From contig JAVLRN010000005.1 in assembly GCA_032821775.1 (NCBI GenBank), positions 2,480,001 to 2,544,000 on the forward strand: a stretch of 64,000 nt of DNA. The letters run 5' to 3'. The notes under the pieces were generated by a model. That model saw only the letters and a program-made list of their open reading frames with translations. It searched no databases and was not told the origin of the DNA. A program made the translations under genes and the position numbers. Within the stretch, counting starts at the first letter, position 1. Each line of letters begins with the position of its first letter. Positions 1 through 11,185 of the stretch are shown here, piece after piece. The DNA is from Sanguinoderma infundibulare (Eukaryota > Basidiomycota > Agaricomycetes > Polyporales > Polyporaceae).

Positions 1-124
1 CGTCATTGAATTAGATAGACGCACGACGATCTACAGACTGGACTGTGCTAGGCTGCCAGGACTCTGCTACACAGACGCCATCGAACGACCAGGAGCTCGC
101 TCCCCCCTCCCATCCGCCCTCGAC

Positions 125-2105
125 ATGGTCCAAGTCAAGAACAAGGTCTGCCTCATGTAGGACATGTCCCCAGTCAATGCAAACGCGATGCTCACTGTTT
201 TTCCCATCGAACACAGCGTGCACGATGGCTGGGGCATCGCGCCTGAAAAGGGCATGAAGGGCGACGCGATCGACGCCGGGAACACGACCAACATGGACTC
301 CATCTCCAAAACCCACAGCCACCGTACCCTCCATGCGCACGGGCTGGCCGTTGGTCTCAGCGATGGACTCATGGGAAACTCGGAAGTCGGGTGAGCACGC
401 CCCCAGTCGTCCTGCGCTCGTGGTTGTGATTGCGGGCACGATTGACGTTATTCCTCCAGCCACTTGAACATCGGTGCAGGGCGCATCGTGTGGCAGGACA
501 TTGTCCGGATTGATGTGTCGATCAAGAAGAGGCAATTCCACAAGAACGAGACCATCCTCGAGAGCTTTAACAGAGCCAAGAACGGCAATGGCCGCCTCCA
601 CCTCCTCGGTCTTGTAAGTACCGCATCGGTCACATATAATACGTCCCTCTTGATGCATTTCATCCCATATATGCGCTTGTAGGTGTCCGATGGCGGTGTC
701 CACTCACATATCAACCATCTCCATGCGCTCCTCGAGACCGCGAAGGAGGTCGGGTTGAAAGAGGTTTACATTCACTTCTTTGGCGATGGTCGTGACACTG
801 CTCCTCGGTCCGCCGCAGGCTACATGACGGATCTCCTCACATTTATCGAAAAGGAGAAGATCGGCGAGGTCGCCACTGTCATCGGTCGCTACTATGCTAT
901 GGATCGTGACAAGCGATGGGAACGTATCAAAATCGCGGTTGATGCACTTGTGAAGGGCGAAGGCGAGAAGGCGGAGGACCCTGTCAAGGCGATTGAGGAG
1001 CGCTACAAGAAAGACGAGACCGACGAGTTCTTGAAGCCCATTATCGTCAATGATGCTGGTAAGATCAAGGGTGAGCGTCAACCTCTCTCGTCGAACAGTC
1101 ACATCCTTACGGTCTTGATGCAGACGGCGATACTCTCTTCTTCTTCAACTACCGTTCCGACCGTATGCGTGAGATCGTCGCCGTCTTTGGTCTCCCCGAC
1201 AAACCGATGGAGGTCGACATCCCAAAGGACCTTGTACGTTATACATCCACCCTTTATCCTCGAATGATCCGGTACTGAGTTCTCGCGTTAGCACATCACC
1301 ACGATGTCGCGCTACAACGCCGAGTTCCCGTTCAACGTCGCCTTCCCCCCGCAAGCGATGACGAACGTCCTTGCAGAGTGGCTGTCCAAACAAGGCGTCA
1401 AGCAGGCGCACATCGCCGAGACGGAGAAGTACGCGCACGTGACGTTCTTCTTCAACGGGGGTGTCGAAAAGCAGTTCGCGGACGAGGAGCGTCACATGAT
1501 ACCCTCACCCAAGGTTGCGACGTACGACCTGCTCCCAAAGATGTCTGTCCATGACGTGGCAGAGAAGGTGGCCGAGGTCGTGAAAGCGGACAAGCACGAG
1601 TTCGTGATGTGCAACTTTGCGCCGCCGGACATGGTCGGCCACACAGGCGTGTACGACGCGGCGGTTGAGGCGATCACGAACACTGACGAGGCAGTGGGGA
1701 CCGTGTACAAGGCGTGCGAGGAGGCGGGCTACATCCTGCTCATTACGGCGGATCACGGGAACGCGGAGCAGATGGTCAATCCCGAGACGGGTGCGCCGCA
1801 CACGGCGCACACGACGAACGCGGTGCCGTTCATTATGACCGGAGACCCGAAGAAGTACTCGTTCACGATCGACAAGAAAGACGGAGAGGAGGAGGGCGCG
1901 CTCGCGGATGTTGCCCCCACTGTGCTGGATATCATGGTGAGTGCCTGTTGTTAGACGGATACAGAACGATGTTTGACCCCGGTTTCGAATGTGTTAGGGC
2001 CTGCCTCAGCCCGAAGGTGAGCAAATATATGATATGTTTGTGTCGGTCACTGATGTGACGCTTGCAGAGATGACTGGGCGTTCGCTCCTTGTGAAAGCCG
2101 AGTGA
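125..2105 (+). CDS. gpmI: 2,3-bisphosphoglycerate-independent phosphoglycerate mutase
   Basis: Interconverts 3- and 2-phosphoglycerate in cytosolic glycolysis and gluconeogenesis (alkaline-phosphatase superfamily, metal-dependent). Eight exons, all GT-AG and in frame: 125-156, 217-390, 460-613, 683-1070, 1124-1233, 1292-1936, 1998-2016, 2068-2105, giving 519 residues, the normal length of the family (about 510-520). The start gives MVQVKNKVCLIVHDGWG; DGWG begins the metal site. The phospho-serine lies in GNSEVGH, a motif split by intron 2. C-terminal metal ligands are seen in ITADHGNAEQM and HTAHTT. The gene ends in a 19-nt exon and a 38-nt exon, which are easily missed. This type of mutase is expected in basidiomycetes, whereas ascomycete yeasts mostly use the dependent enzyme. 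Transcription is in the same direction as the next gene, 1 kb away. Confidence 0.96.
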
Positions 2106-3162
2106 AGGACGACGGAACATTAGATGACATGAAGAAGTGTAACCGTGCTGTAAGACGATATAGAGGAGCACGATGCCAGTGCAATGCAATACTAGACAAG
2201 CGATCCACGCACAAATGAATTGAGTAAACTGTTACAATTCGCCTGTCAACGGATAAGATAAACCTCGCTGAAGAACCAACAATATGTCCATGGCCGCTGT
2301 TGGTTGTGACTCAACTCACTGTTGAAGTGCTGTACAGCGGAGACGTGTGCCTTTGCAAAGAAAAGTGCTCACGCGCTGGGCCTCCCACATAGGTATTTCT
2401 TCTACACGGCTCTCGATTACGCTCTGATCCGCGCGAACTAAATAGTTGATACCATTTCCAAGGAGACAGTATTTCTGGCATAGTCGCAGTTGTCACTATA
2501 TGAGGAAGGCTGCGCTGTGTCCCGCGTGCTCCGTTGGGAGTTACGTGTTGAGGCTCAAGTGGAAGACAACGCGGTCTGCTTTCGAGAATGCTAGCGCCGC
2601 TGCGCAAAGGAGATGGCGGTGGCTCACTGCGTTCTCGCGATCCCCGAGCCCCACATATCCGAGAATCAGTCATCTATTATGGGACCACGCCTTGCGGTGG
2701 GGGAGAGCACACAAGGCCGAAGCGCGGCTGCTGCTTGTCGAGTTGTTCCCATCAGCCGCGGGAGCTACGGTCATATGGCTGGAGATGCCCGACTGGTACA
2801 TTTATTAGAATCGGTAATGCATGCTAGGATGAGTGTATGGAGGTCTGAGTGCCGGCGAGGGTTACTGTTAGGGTGGACGAACGGTGGGAGGGGAGCGGAG
2901 GGGAGATGGATATGGGCGGTGTGTTGGAGCTGGCAGTGGCAGAGGACTGGATGGAAGAGTGCACGGATCCGATTCCGATTCCGGTTCGCAACTGGCTTTA
3001 GCTCGTGGGCTTTGGCTGGGTTTGGCCGTGGCCAGTTCTGTCTGCTCCCTCTTCTGCTCCCTCGAGCTTCCCTCTCCACACTCGTTCCCGCTTCCCCTCC
3101 CTTGGCCGCCGTCTGCCCAGCTGTCTCGTGCCCCGCTCTCGCTCCTTCGTCCTCAGCCTCAT
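2106..3162. other. intergenic region with pyrimidine-rich promoter
   Basis: No convincing coding exon on either strand. The last 130 bases (about 3,035-3,160) are a strongly CT-rich tract directly before the Skt5/Chs4 start, a common feature of fungal promoters and 5' leaders. The first part probably holds the 3' end of the mutase transcript. Confidence 0.5.
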
Positions 3163-5643
3163 ATGTCCGATCCCCAAGAGTATCCCTCCGACCGCCAATC
3201 CCGTCGTCAGGGTTTTATTCCAAACGGCGATAACTGGAACAGCCCTCCTCAGCAACCTCACCAGGACCCAGTCGACGATGATTTCCCCTCGTACGATTAT
3301 TACACGTCTGCCGGCGATGGTGACCCACAGGATAACAGTGAGCTTCGTGGCACCTCAATCCACTGCACTTCCTGACCGTCCTATCCATATCTTCCCCTTC
3401 CACTCTGCCAGTGATCCACCCAACGAACCCTCCCATGATGCATCACAACAACCATTCTGTCCCCGCGATAAATACCCAGATCCATCCAGATCAGTATGGA
3501 GAAGAGGACACCGTACCGCCTTTGCCCTCGCAACAATTCGATCCCAACGGTCTTGCCGACCAATTCGGTCATATGCGCTTGGCCCAACACGCCCCTCCAA
3601 TGCGTGGCCCACCCCTCGGTGATCCCGTCCCTCGTGCGGGAACGTCCATGTCCATGCGCTCCATGCAGTCCCCATCCCGCATCGCACCTCCCATGAACGG
3701 CGGTCTCCCTGTCTCCCCAGATCAGATGCGCCGCCAACCCCCCGGTCGTGTGGTCGACAACGCCATGCGTTCCAACTCTGTTCACTCCGGTGGAAGTGGC
3801 AACAGCGGTTATGCAAGCTTTCACAGCGATGGCCACGAGCCCGACACCGACGGCACCAGTCTCTACTCGTACGATGATCCCATGTTCCAGCCCAATCAAC
3901 AGTACTATCCGCACGGTCAGATCGAAGGTCCCCCTCCCGGACGAGGCTACCCTTCTCCCCCCCAGAGCTGGCACACCCACGGCCATCAGCCCCAGTTCAA
4001 CGTTGGTCCTCCGCCTCCAGGCGATTTCAATCATTTGTATTCAGCTGCCGCAGACGTCCTTGGTATGGGTCCCCCTGGCGGCCCACCACCTGGTCCGACT
4101 ATGCATCCCCAGCTTGCTCCTGGCCCTTCCGGTGATCCCTACCCTGGTCCTTCTCACTCTCCCTACCCTCCCGCTGCCCCTTCTCCCTACCCGCCTCAGA
4201 ACTACGGACAATCGTTTCCGCCTAGTCAATCAACACCTTACTTGGGTCCCGGACCTTACCAGCCTGGCCCTGCCGGCTATCCGTCAGGCTCCCAGACCAG
4301 TTTGACCCGTGGTCCATCCAACGCTTCTTCGTTCTACACAGCCCCGCCCATGCCACCACTACCACCTGACGATAACGACTTCGAGATGAACCGGCCTCGT
4401 CTGCAGCGCTCGGAGACCACTGCCTCTGTGAGCCTCCGCACGCAGAAGACGAAAGCCATCGATCTCAGTGCGCCGCCGTTCACGAAGGAGTACATTGACC
4501 AGTACCGCCAGCGAATCAAGGACGACCCGGACCCGGAGGCTCACTTCCTCTACGCCAAGTACCTCATCGACGCTGCAAAGAAGATCGGGACAGACGCCAA
4601 GGATCAGCGAGGTCTTCGAAAGTACCGTGACACGCTCATTCAGGAGTCCCTTAAAGTCATACGACGACTAGCGACCCAGGGTCAGCCATACGACGAGGCC
4701 CAGTTTTTCCTTGCCAACTGTCACGGAACGGGCATGCTCGGATTGCAGGTCGACCACGAGCGCGCATACCATCTTTATCTGCAAGCAGCGAAGCAGAACC
4801 ATGCCGCGGCGTGCTACCGAGTCGCGGTCTGCAACGAGATCGGCGCAGGGACGCGTGCTGATCCTCAGCGAGCCGCTGCGTTCTACCGAAAGTCCGCTTC
4901 GCTGGGCGATACGGCAGCCATGTACAAGCTCGGAGTGATTCTCCTCCGGGGGTTGTTGAAACAACAACCTAACCCGCGAGAGGCGATCGGCTGGTTACGG
5001 CGCGCAGCGGAACAGGCGGACGAGGAGAACCCCCACGCCCTTCACGAACTCGCGATGCTTCACGAGAACCCACAGTCTGGCGTTGTCCCCCACGACCCGG
5101 CTTATGCCAAGGACCTGTACACGCGTGCTGGGCATCTCGGCTACACACACTCGCAGTTCAAGCTAGGACAAGCCTATGAGTACGGATCATTGACGTGCCC
5201 GGTTGACCCGAGACGGTCCATCGCGTGGTACACCAAGGCGGCCGAGAAGGGCCATGCGGAGGCGGAGCTGGCCCTGAGCGGGTGGTACTTGACCGGAAGC
5301 GAGGGTGTCCTCAAGCAGAGCGACTCGGAGGCTTACTTGTGGGCGAGACGAGCTGCAAACAAGGGTCTAAGTAAGGCGGAGTATGCGGTGGGGTACTATG
5401 CGGAGGTTGGCATCGGCGTGAAGCAGGACGTCGAGTTTGCGAAGAGATGGTATATGCGTGCAGCTGGTGAGTTTCAGTCGCGACTATGAGGTTAGAACTT
5501 CCGCCGACCTTTTCTGTCTTTCAGCACAAGGAAACAAGCGGGCGATGAACCGGCTGACAGAGATGAAGCGGAATGGGAACAAGCGGGCGAACATGGCACG
5601 GCCGACGCGTCAGGACGCGAAGGACGAGTGTGTCATTGTATAG
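3163..5643 (+). CDS. chs4: Skt5/Chs4-type chitin synthase activator, Sel1 repeats, CaaX end
   Basis: Sel1-repeat protein of the Skt5/Chs4 family, which in yeast activates and localises chitin synthase III at the bud neck. Exons 3163-3337, 3412-5466 and 5525-5643 join in phase to 782 residues; the start gives MSDPQEYPSDRQSRR. Residues about 60-400 are a disordered Pro/Gly/Tyr-rich tail with repeated PYPG/PYPP units. From about residue 414 (KEYIDQYRQRIKDDPDPEAH) to about 745 there is a run of Sel1 (TPR-like) repeats with the usual A-x-x-x-G-x-x-Y pattern (for example GDTAAMYKLGVILL). The protein ends in CVIV, a CaaX prenylation box; yeast Chs4 also ends in a farnesylated CaaX box, which supports this assignment over a generic Sel1 protein. 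Predicted peripheral plasma-membrane protein. Confidence 0.9.
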
Positions 5644-6430
5644 CTGGGATGGCGGATAGTCGAGCTTCCAGCGCGCGTCGCTGGAGGTTCGACTTGCTAG
5701 CATCTGGAGGCGGCTCTGTATACCTTTTGGAACGGATTGCAGGTCGTAGAAGCAGATGGGTGTTTTGATTACGGCTGGGATGGTCACTGCTGTATTTTTC
5801 GCTTTCCCCTTGCCCTTTACTCAGGCTTCCATTCTGGTCTTCTTGATCTTATCTAATCTCGAATACGCGTCCTCGCCAACGCCCACCCAACCGTATTACA
5901 CTGCGGATCAGGTCAGATATTCTCGGAGACAATGAGGAGAATAGTCAAAATTGTTACCGGATAGTCATCAGATAGTCGCGGAGACAATGTGGTGAATAAG
6001 CGGAGCATTGTCTGAATATTCACCACCTTTTCTCCACCTTTTCGGCCCGGCGCTTGGCGCGAGCGACCTGTTCGGCCCCCTCCGATTGCCTTATACGTAC
6101 TGGTTTCGGACTCGTTGTACGGCCAGGAATAATACGAAAATTGTCTATTAAATGCGGAATACATGGGTGACATCCTCCGAGCCCGTGGAGGGTACATAAC
6201 AACTATATGAGGTATACTTGCGTGATGGGACGGAGAGGCGGCGAGAGGGAGTACGCCGGTGCGACCAGCTGCTGGGGAGAGTGGAATAGGCCACGGAGCG
6301 TCTGCCTTGAATGCGCTGCACGGATATCTCATCGCTTTCGTCGTCGCCTGGCTCTGTGACACACAATGCGAAGTTAAACGACTCTTCCCTTTCCGCGAAG
6401 TCAATCACTCACATCAAGGTACGCTTGATC
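5644..6430. other. intergenic region, possible alternative 3' exon of the minus-strand gene
   Basis: No clear gene. On the minus strand 6,148-6,360 two frames stay open. One reads EPGDDESDEISVQRIQG and could be a terminal exon of the unknown gene at 6,431-7,438 if the GT at 6,435 is used as a donor, but no splice combination I tried gave a convincing junction. Otherwise 3' untranslated sequence of the two convergent genes. Confidence 0.35.
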
Positions 6431-7438
6431 TCACGCCGCAACCGCTTTCTGCGCTCGCGCGTACTCGTCCACAGAGTTTGGGGTTGAGGAGTAGCCCTCG
6501 TCGCTGGAACTGCTGTAGAGAAAGTAGGTAGTCGGGACGAGGAGAACATGGAGTACACGTACACATAACTCCACCACGACACTGGTCGCTCATCATCCAG
6601 CACCCACCGCAACTCTTCAAAGCACATATCCAACCGCTCTGAAGCTGTCCGCGTCGCCTCGATCTAACCCGTCCTGTAAGCATGGAGAAAGCTGGCACCC
6701 GAGGAAACTTGAGTGGGAAAGGGCAGGGGGCATTTCTGTGCGACAGTGTGGGGACGAGAAGTAGTTTACTCACCTGCTTGTTGAGGATCTCGAGTTGGGC
6801 TTCGAGGTCTTTCACCGAAGGCAGGTTGTCCTCGGACTGCTGTGGGGGTGGAGATGGGGAACCTGGGCCGAGGTTGTCAAGCGCCTTCCGGCGAACTCGG
6901 AGCCCAAACAGTGAAGGTTTTCGATTCGGTTTTGGGCTGAAATGAACAGGATGAACATGGCCAAATGCAGCATGTGGGCAGGATGAGGACAAGGGCAGTG
7001 AATAAGGAGGATAGGGGAATCTGAATATACATACCTCTGGGGCTCCCGTGCCTGTCGCTTCCTCGCCTTCCGCAGCTGCCTCTTGCACTCTTCCAATGAC
7101 CGCAGGTCCACAAACAGCCGCTGTTTTGCCGTGTCCGCAATCTTCCAGTTCTTGTATGTGCGCGAGAGTATGTAGTCTGGATGGGGGGTGAGATCGCTAT
7201 GGTGGCCAGAGCTCGACGCGTAGCCAGAATCGAAGCTGGTGCTTTGGATGCTCTTGCGGGTGCAGCGGGACAAGGACGCAGAGTATGGAGATGCTGATGA
7301 TGTGGGTAACAAGGAGTTAGTCTTGTGGATCTACATACCAGCGAGCTTGATGTATGCATGTTTGTGTGCTTCAAGCCGGCAAGAGCGACATGGGCATGGG
7401 TACTGCCGCTGGTAGAGTGGGACAGGCTTGGGAAGCAT
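6431..7438 (-). CDS. small unknown protein with coiled-coil and degron-like motifs
   Basis: Not recognised. The best splice model is 7339-7438, 7035-7293, 6774-6936, 6563-6663, 6431-6512 (234 residues), with phases consistent throughout. The start at 7,438 (MLPKPVPLYQRQ) is the least certain part. Visible parts: a serine-rich stretch with FDSGYASSSG (about residues 54-63); a basic helical stretch with VDLRSLEECKRQLRKARKRQ; RRKALDNLGPGSPSPPP; a second helix around PSVKDLEAQLEILNKQ; then SERLDMCFEELRWVLDDERP and, near the C-terminus, SSSDEGYSSTPNSVDEY. DSGYAS fits the DSGxxS phosphodegron pattern and DEGYSS resembles a DEGxxS variant, so regulated turnover is possible but unproven. It diverges from the PITH gene with 342 bp between starts. 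The C-terminus may be longer. Confidence 0.5.
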
Positions 7439-7780
7439 CCCGGACAAGATATATGCGTGGAACGTGGTGTATTGAAGGTGAGGGAGATGGTATGTACGGT
7501 TACAAGGACGCAAGCACGACAAAGCTGAAATTCTCGCAATTCCCACACACGTCGACGCGTCTATCACGTGGTCGTAATCCAAGTCTGGTCCGAGAAAAGT
7601 CTCTCCAGAGCTGATTCGTCGATTATCTGGCGACTATCTAGGCCCAACTCTATCTATTCTCCCCATTGTCACGAGCATATTTGGGGGTGATGTCCAGTGT
7701 TACCTTGTACGCCATCTCATAATCCAGTCTCTACCACGTACCCTCGTCACAATCGGATCGGTTTCTAGAACAGCGCAGTT
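7439..7780. promoter_or_regulatory. shared divergent promoter region
   Basis: 342 bp between the starts of the unknown minus-strand gene and the PITH-domain gene. No coding potential seen. It should hold both promoters; no specific element was recognised. Confidence 0.4.
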
Positions 7781-8575
7781 ATGGCTGAGCAGGAAGTGAG
7801 TCCATCGTTGCAGTGTATACTCCGGTGTGCGATATATTGGTAGTAATCCTCGGTGGCGCTGATTCGCCTATGCGGACGTGTAGATTTCTCTCCTTGAGCA
7901 CCTGGATACCCCGCAGCTTACCTGCTTGAACGAGAACCCACAACATACCTTCAAAGCGATAGTCGCTGGGAAGAAGAGAAACACAGGGAGCTCATACATC
8001 CTCAGCGATGCAGACGAGCAGCTGCTCCTGAACATACCCGTACGTCCACCCGCCACATTTCTCCTCGCGCCGCTTGGGCTTAACATTGTGCGTGCGCGCC
8101 CATCAGTTCAACCAGACAGTGAAGATTCGTGCGATTGCGATTCAAGCTTCCAATGTAACCCAGGCTCCGCGCAAAATCCGATTGCTCATAAACCGGCCAT
8201 CAATAAGTTTCGAGGACGCCGAGGAAGAGCACTCGATCATCCAGGAGATTGACCTCTCAGAGGACGATGTGCGCGAGGGGAAGCGGATCGATTTGCGCTT
8301 TGTCCGGTTCCAGTCGGTGTCGAGCTTGCATGTAAGTACGCGACGTGACTTGAACGACTTCGAGAGTTAATGGCTGGCTGATCATGCATCGTGCAATCAC
8401 AGATATTTGTTGTCTCCAATCAGGGAGGGGAGGACGAAACGCGCGTCGACGCGATAGATATTTTTGGGATGCCTCTCATGTGCGTTTCCCATCCTCTTTT
8501 CGCTGCGTCATACTCATGTCTTTCATCAGGGGTACGAGAAACGTGAGCGGGCTGAAGAAGGTTGAAGATGAGTGA
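7781..8575 (+). CDS. PITH-domain protein (PITHD1-like)
   Basis: PITH domains form the C-terminal, proteasome-interacting part of thioredoxin-like TXNL1 and also occur alone (PITHD1). Exons 7781-7795, 7884-8039, 8107-8331, 8403-8479 and 8530-8575 join to 172 residues with no thioredoxin domain. Family landmarks: SLLEHLDTPQLTCLNE near the start, YILSDADEQLLLNIPF, the beta-strand block VKIRAIAIQA, PRKIRLLINRPSISFEDAE, LRFVRFQSVSSLHIFV and the C-terminal DAIDIFGMPLMGTRNVSG. The first exon codes for only five residues (MAEQE). Acts presumably in the cytosol or nucleus with the proteasome; the in vivo role in fungi is unclear. Convergent with the PNKP gene, with 137 bp between stops. Confidence 0.9.
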
Positions 8576-8712
8576 TGAATGATGAATGATTGTATCGATA
8601 CCTGTCCTGGACGATGTATGAAATAGAAGTATATGCGCGCGCCCCCGCAACGATGCCTTGGAATGATGTGTGTACAAAAACCGCTGCCCTCCTCCAATCG
8701 GATTCGAGATGG

Positions 8713-10532
8713 TTACTTCCCATCTATTTGTAACCACATGCTCCACCTCCTCCTGGCTTCCTCGTCTCCTTCGAAGACCCAGTTCACTTTGCGGACTTCG
8801 GAGAACCCCTCATCCAAGGACGGCTCCTGAAACTCTGTGCGGAAGCTCGCAAACGCCGAGAATGGCAGCAGCTCTCGCTTGGGCTTTACGTGGTCGGTCC
8901 ATTGTGGGGGGCATACGATGGTCAGATAGATCGTAGACACCATACGGAAAGCGGACGTACCTCTGCTGCAGCGAGAGACGGTGGCAGGTTGAATGCACGG
9001 TATAGATTGTTGTGCCAAGCCAAGTCCGATGAGCCAGCAAAGTAAATGCACCTAGCCATGGAGACTCAATACAGCGAACGCAGGCCTAAGTTGAAAAGGC
9101 TTTTACGTACCTGACGGGAACCTTGTGCTTCTTAGCGAGGTTGAGATAATATTGACGGGTTTGCTTGTCACGATTCGTGTTGTCTGTGGCTTTCGAATAG
9201 GATGCCTGATCCACTATGCAAGGCTTGCGAGATGCACTCACCAACCACGACGCTGTGCTTATCTTTGAGAGCCTGGTCGGTGGCCTTGACACATTTATCC
9301 CGAGTCTTTAAGGTATCCTGATTGATGTGGGTATAGCTGGCGGGCGCAAAGTGGTTGCGGAAGAACGATGATTTACCTAATGCCGGGTACCCGACAAAGA
9401 GGATAAGTTCAGGAGAAGAAGAGGCTGGGAGGAGTGGTGGATCTGCAGGCACTAGGCGGGGCTCTGGATCGAGTTCAGATAGAATAGTCAGTCGCTGGGT
9501 TCGGCGTGAGTTCAATGGACCACTCACCATCCTTGAGTAGGGTAGATACGTTGAATCCTGGGAGCGTATATGCGGCCTCTGGCAGGCCAAGGAAGTACGC
9601 CTCAGGAGTATGGAAAGGTATGCCAATGTTGGCGGCAAGTTTCCTGTCCGTTGAGGAATGATCACCTGGGCGACCAGCGGCATCTCCGACGAAGAAAGAG
9701 CTCGGAATATCTGGGCGAAATGGTTAGACCTGTCGGGGAGTAGGCATACAGAGTGAGGAAGGGCACACCGATTTGGACGTTCTCCTCTGTAAATATTCTC
9801 TCGAGCTCGTACCACATGCCTGGCATTGGCTTGCGGTAGCTATCTTTCTCGGTCGCGGCGAATAGACGGAAGGGAACGCCCGGTAGCTGCGGCAGCGTAG
9901 GGTCAGTTGAAATCGAAGTAGTCCGGAGTGGAAGATATTGACAGCAGCTGCAATTAGAGGAATCTTGCGTTTCCAGTCATTGATGAGAGCGGTTGTTCGG
10001 AGAGCTTGATTAGTAATGATGACTACGGAATAGCTGTGGGGACAAGGAACGTGAGCTAACAGTCGTCTTGGCGGTATTGTGTCACGAACCCCTGTGCGTG
10101 AGCCTCCTTGAGTTTGGTTGGTACGACTTTGCGCCACCATTCGAATTTAGGCGGAGTGCCTTTCTTGGGAAAGCTGCCTTGGATGATGCATCCATCGAGG
10201 TCAAACGCAGCCACCTTTGGGGAAGCTTTGGGCTCGCCGTTCACGCCATGGAGGCATGAACGCTTTGGACCCAGCGAAGGTGAAATCCAGCGAAAGGTTG
10301 AGTCGCTTGCTGAAGAACCGGCCTCTCCAGGCTTGTTGAATATAGGGAATACTTGGAGGAGCGTCAACATAGACGTCTGGGCCTAATGGCTAGGCACTCG
10401 CCCTTCTGTATCTTTGAAGACGGGCCTGATTCCTCCCGCCCAAGCTCGCTTGGTGAGCGCTTCTTTGAACCTGACAAACAATAATTTGTGAGAAGAGGCA
10501 GATGGTGAGGCAGGATATTGGTTACCTGACAT
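8713..10532 (-). CDS. pnk1: polynucleotide kinase 3'-phosphatase (PNKP/Pnk1)
   Basis: DNA end-processing enzyme: removes 3'-phosphates and phosphorylates 5'-hydroxyls at strand breaks in the nucleus. Ten exons (minus strand): 10526-10532, 10402-10470, 10090-10351, 9943-10033, 9769-9886, 9528-9710, 9242-9463, 9111-9183, 8961-9051, 8713-8883; 428 residues, close to S. pombe Pnk1 (421). The HAD phosphatase domain starts at [11 protein letters not shown] (about residue 70) and includes VVIITNQ and [13 protein letters not shown]. The kinase domain has the P-loop [10 protein letters not shown] (about 267) and [10 protein letters not shown]. The C-terminal signature is [10 protein letters not shown] ... 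[18 protein letters not shown]. The N-terminus [13 protein letters not shown] is disordered and basic. Exon 1 codes for only seven nucleotides. The intron at 10,352-10,401 has a GC donor. Divergent from the acidic protein gene. Confidence 0.94.
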
Positions 10533-11185
10533 GACGCGTGCCGTTCTGGAGAAACCACGAGTCACTGAGAGGTGAGCGGTTCTGAGAATAGTTGCAGGCG
10601 ATATGTGTGCCAGCGCAGTGTATCACGCTGCCACCTCTCTTTCCCGCCGTCGTGGCTCGAGCAGCACCCTCCGAGTCAGGCCAGTGTCACCAGGCCCTGT
10701 CCCACCACACGCCTGTCACCCACACCTTGCAACATGTGACAGCTCGTGACGTCACGCTTTGGACAGCACCGTTACTGCCAGGGCCCAGCAGAGTCGTCAG
10801 TGGCCTCCGGCCGACTGGGACTCAGGATGGGCGCACTCAAGCAAGTCGGAGCCTCATGTGTTCCAGTGCCGGTCAACACGACGCGTCTGGAGACAGAAAC
10901 AGGACTTTGCATGCGGTTCTCTTCCTGACTTTCACAAGACCGTCATCAAGGTCAGCTAAGACACATCCATGATCAAGCGTATAGTCGTGGTCTCGGTGAG
11001 CTTTAGTCCCAATTCAAACCATGGTGGACGGCTCAATTCTGAAGTCGACCATAGGTTGCACAGTCCCCCTGAGAGGCGAGTCGTCCCCCTTACCTCCTTC
11101 TGCCCGTTTCTGCCATCTATTCCTAGGTTCCCTATCGTTACTACTTTGCATACTGCTGGCAGTACATTGCAATATATCTTTCACA
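10533..11185. promoter_or_regulatory. divergent promoter region with CRE-like palindrome
   Basis: 653 bp between the starts of PNKP and the acidic protein. No coding exon supported. It contains a perfect TGACGTCA palindrome at 10,747-10,754, the consensus site for CREB/ATF-type bZIP factors, about 215 bp upstream of the PNKP start. Confidence 0.45.
10747..10754. promoter_or_regulatory. CRE-like site TGACGTCA
   Basis: Exact 8-bp palindrome matching the bZIP (CREB/ATF, Atf1-like) consensus, located in the intergenic space between two divergent genes. Function is inferred from sequence only. Confidence 0.4.

Noticed and set aside
2613..3233. Open frame of about 200 codons upstream of Skt5/Chs4
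   Set aside because: Runs into the CT-rich leader, has no family resemblance and overlaps the Skt5/Chs4 start in another frame.
7339..7582. Extended first exon of the small unknown gene starting MDYDHVIDAS
   Set aside because: The frame stays open upstream, but the first codon there is not supported over the internal ATG at 7,438; left as uncertainty in the gene entry.
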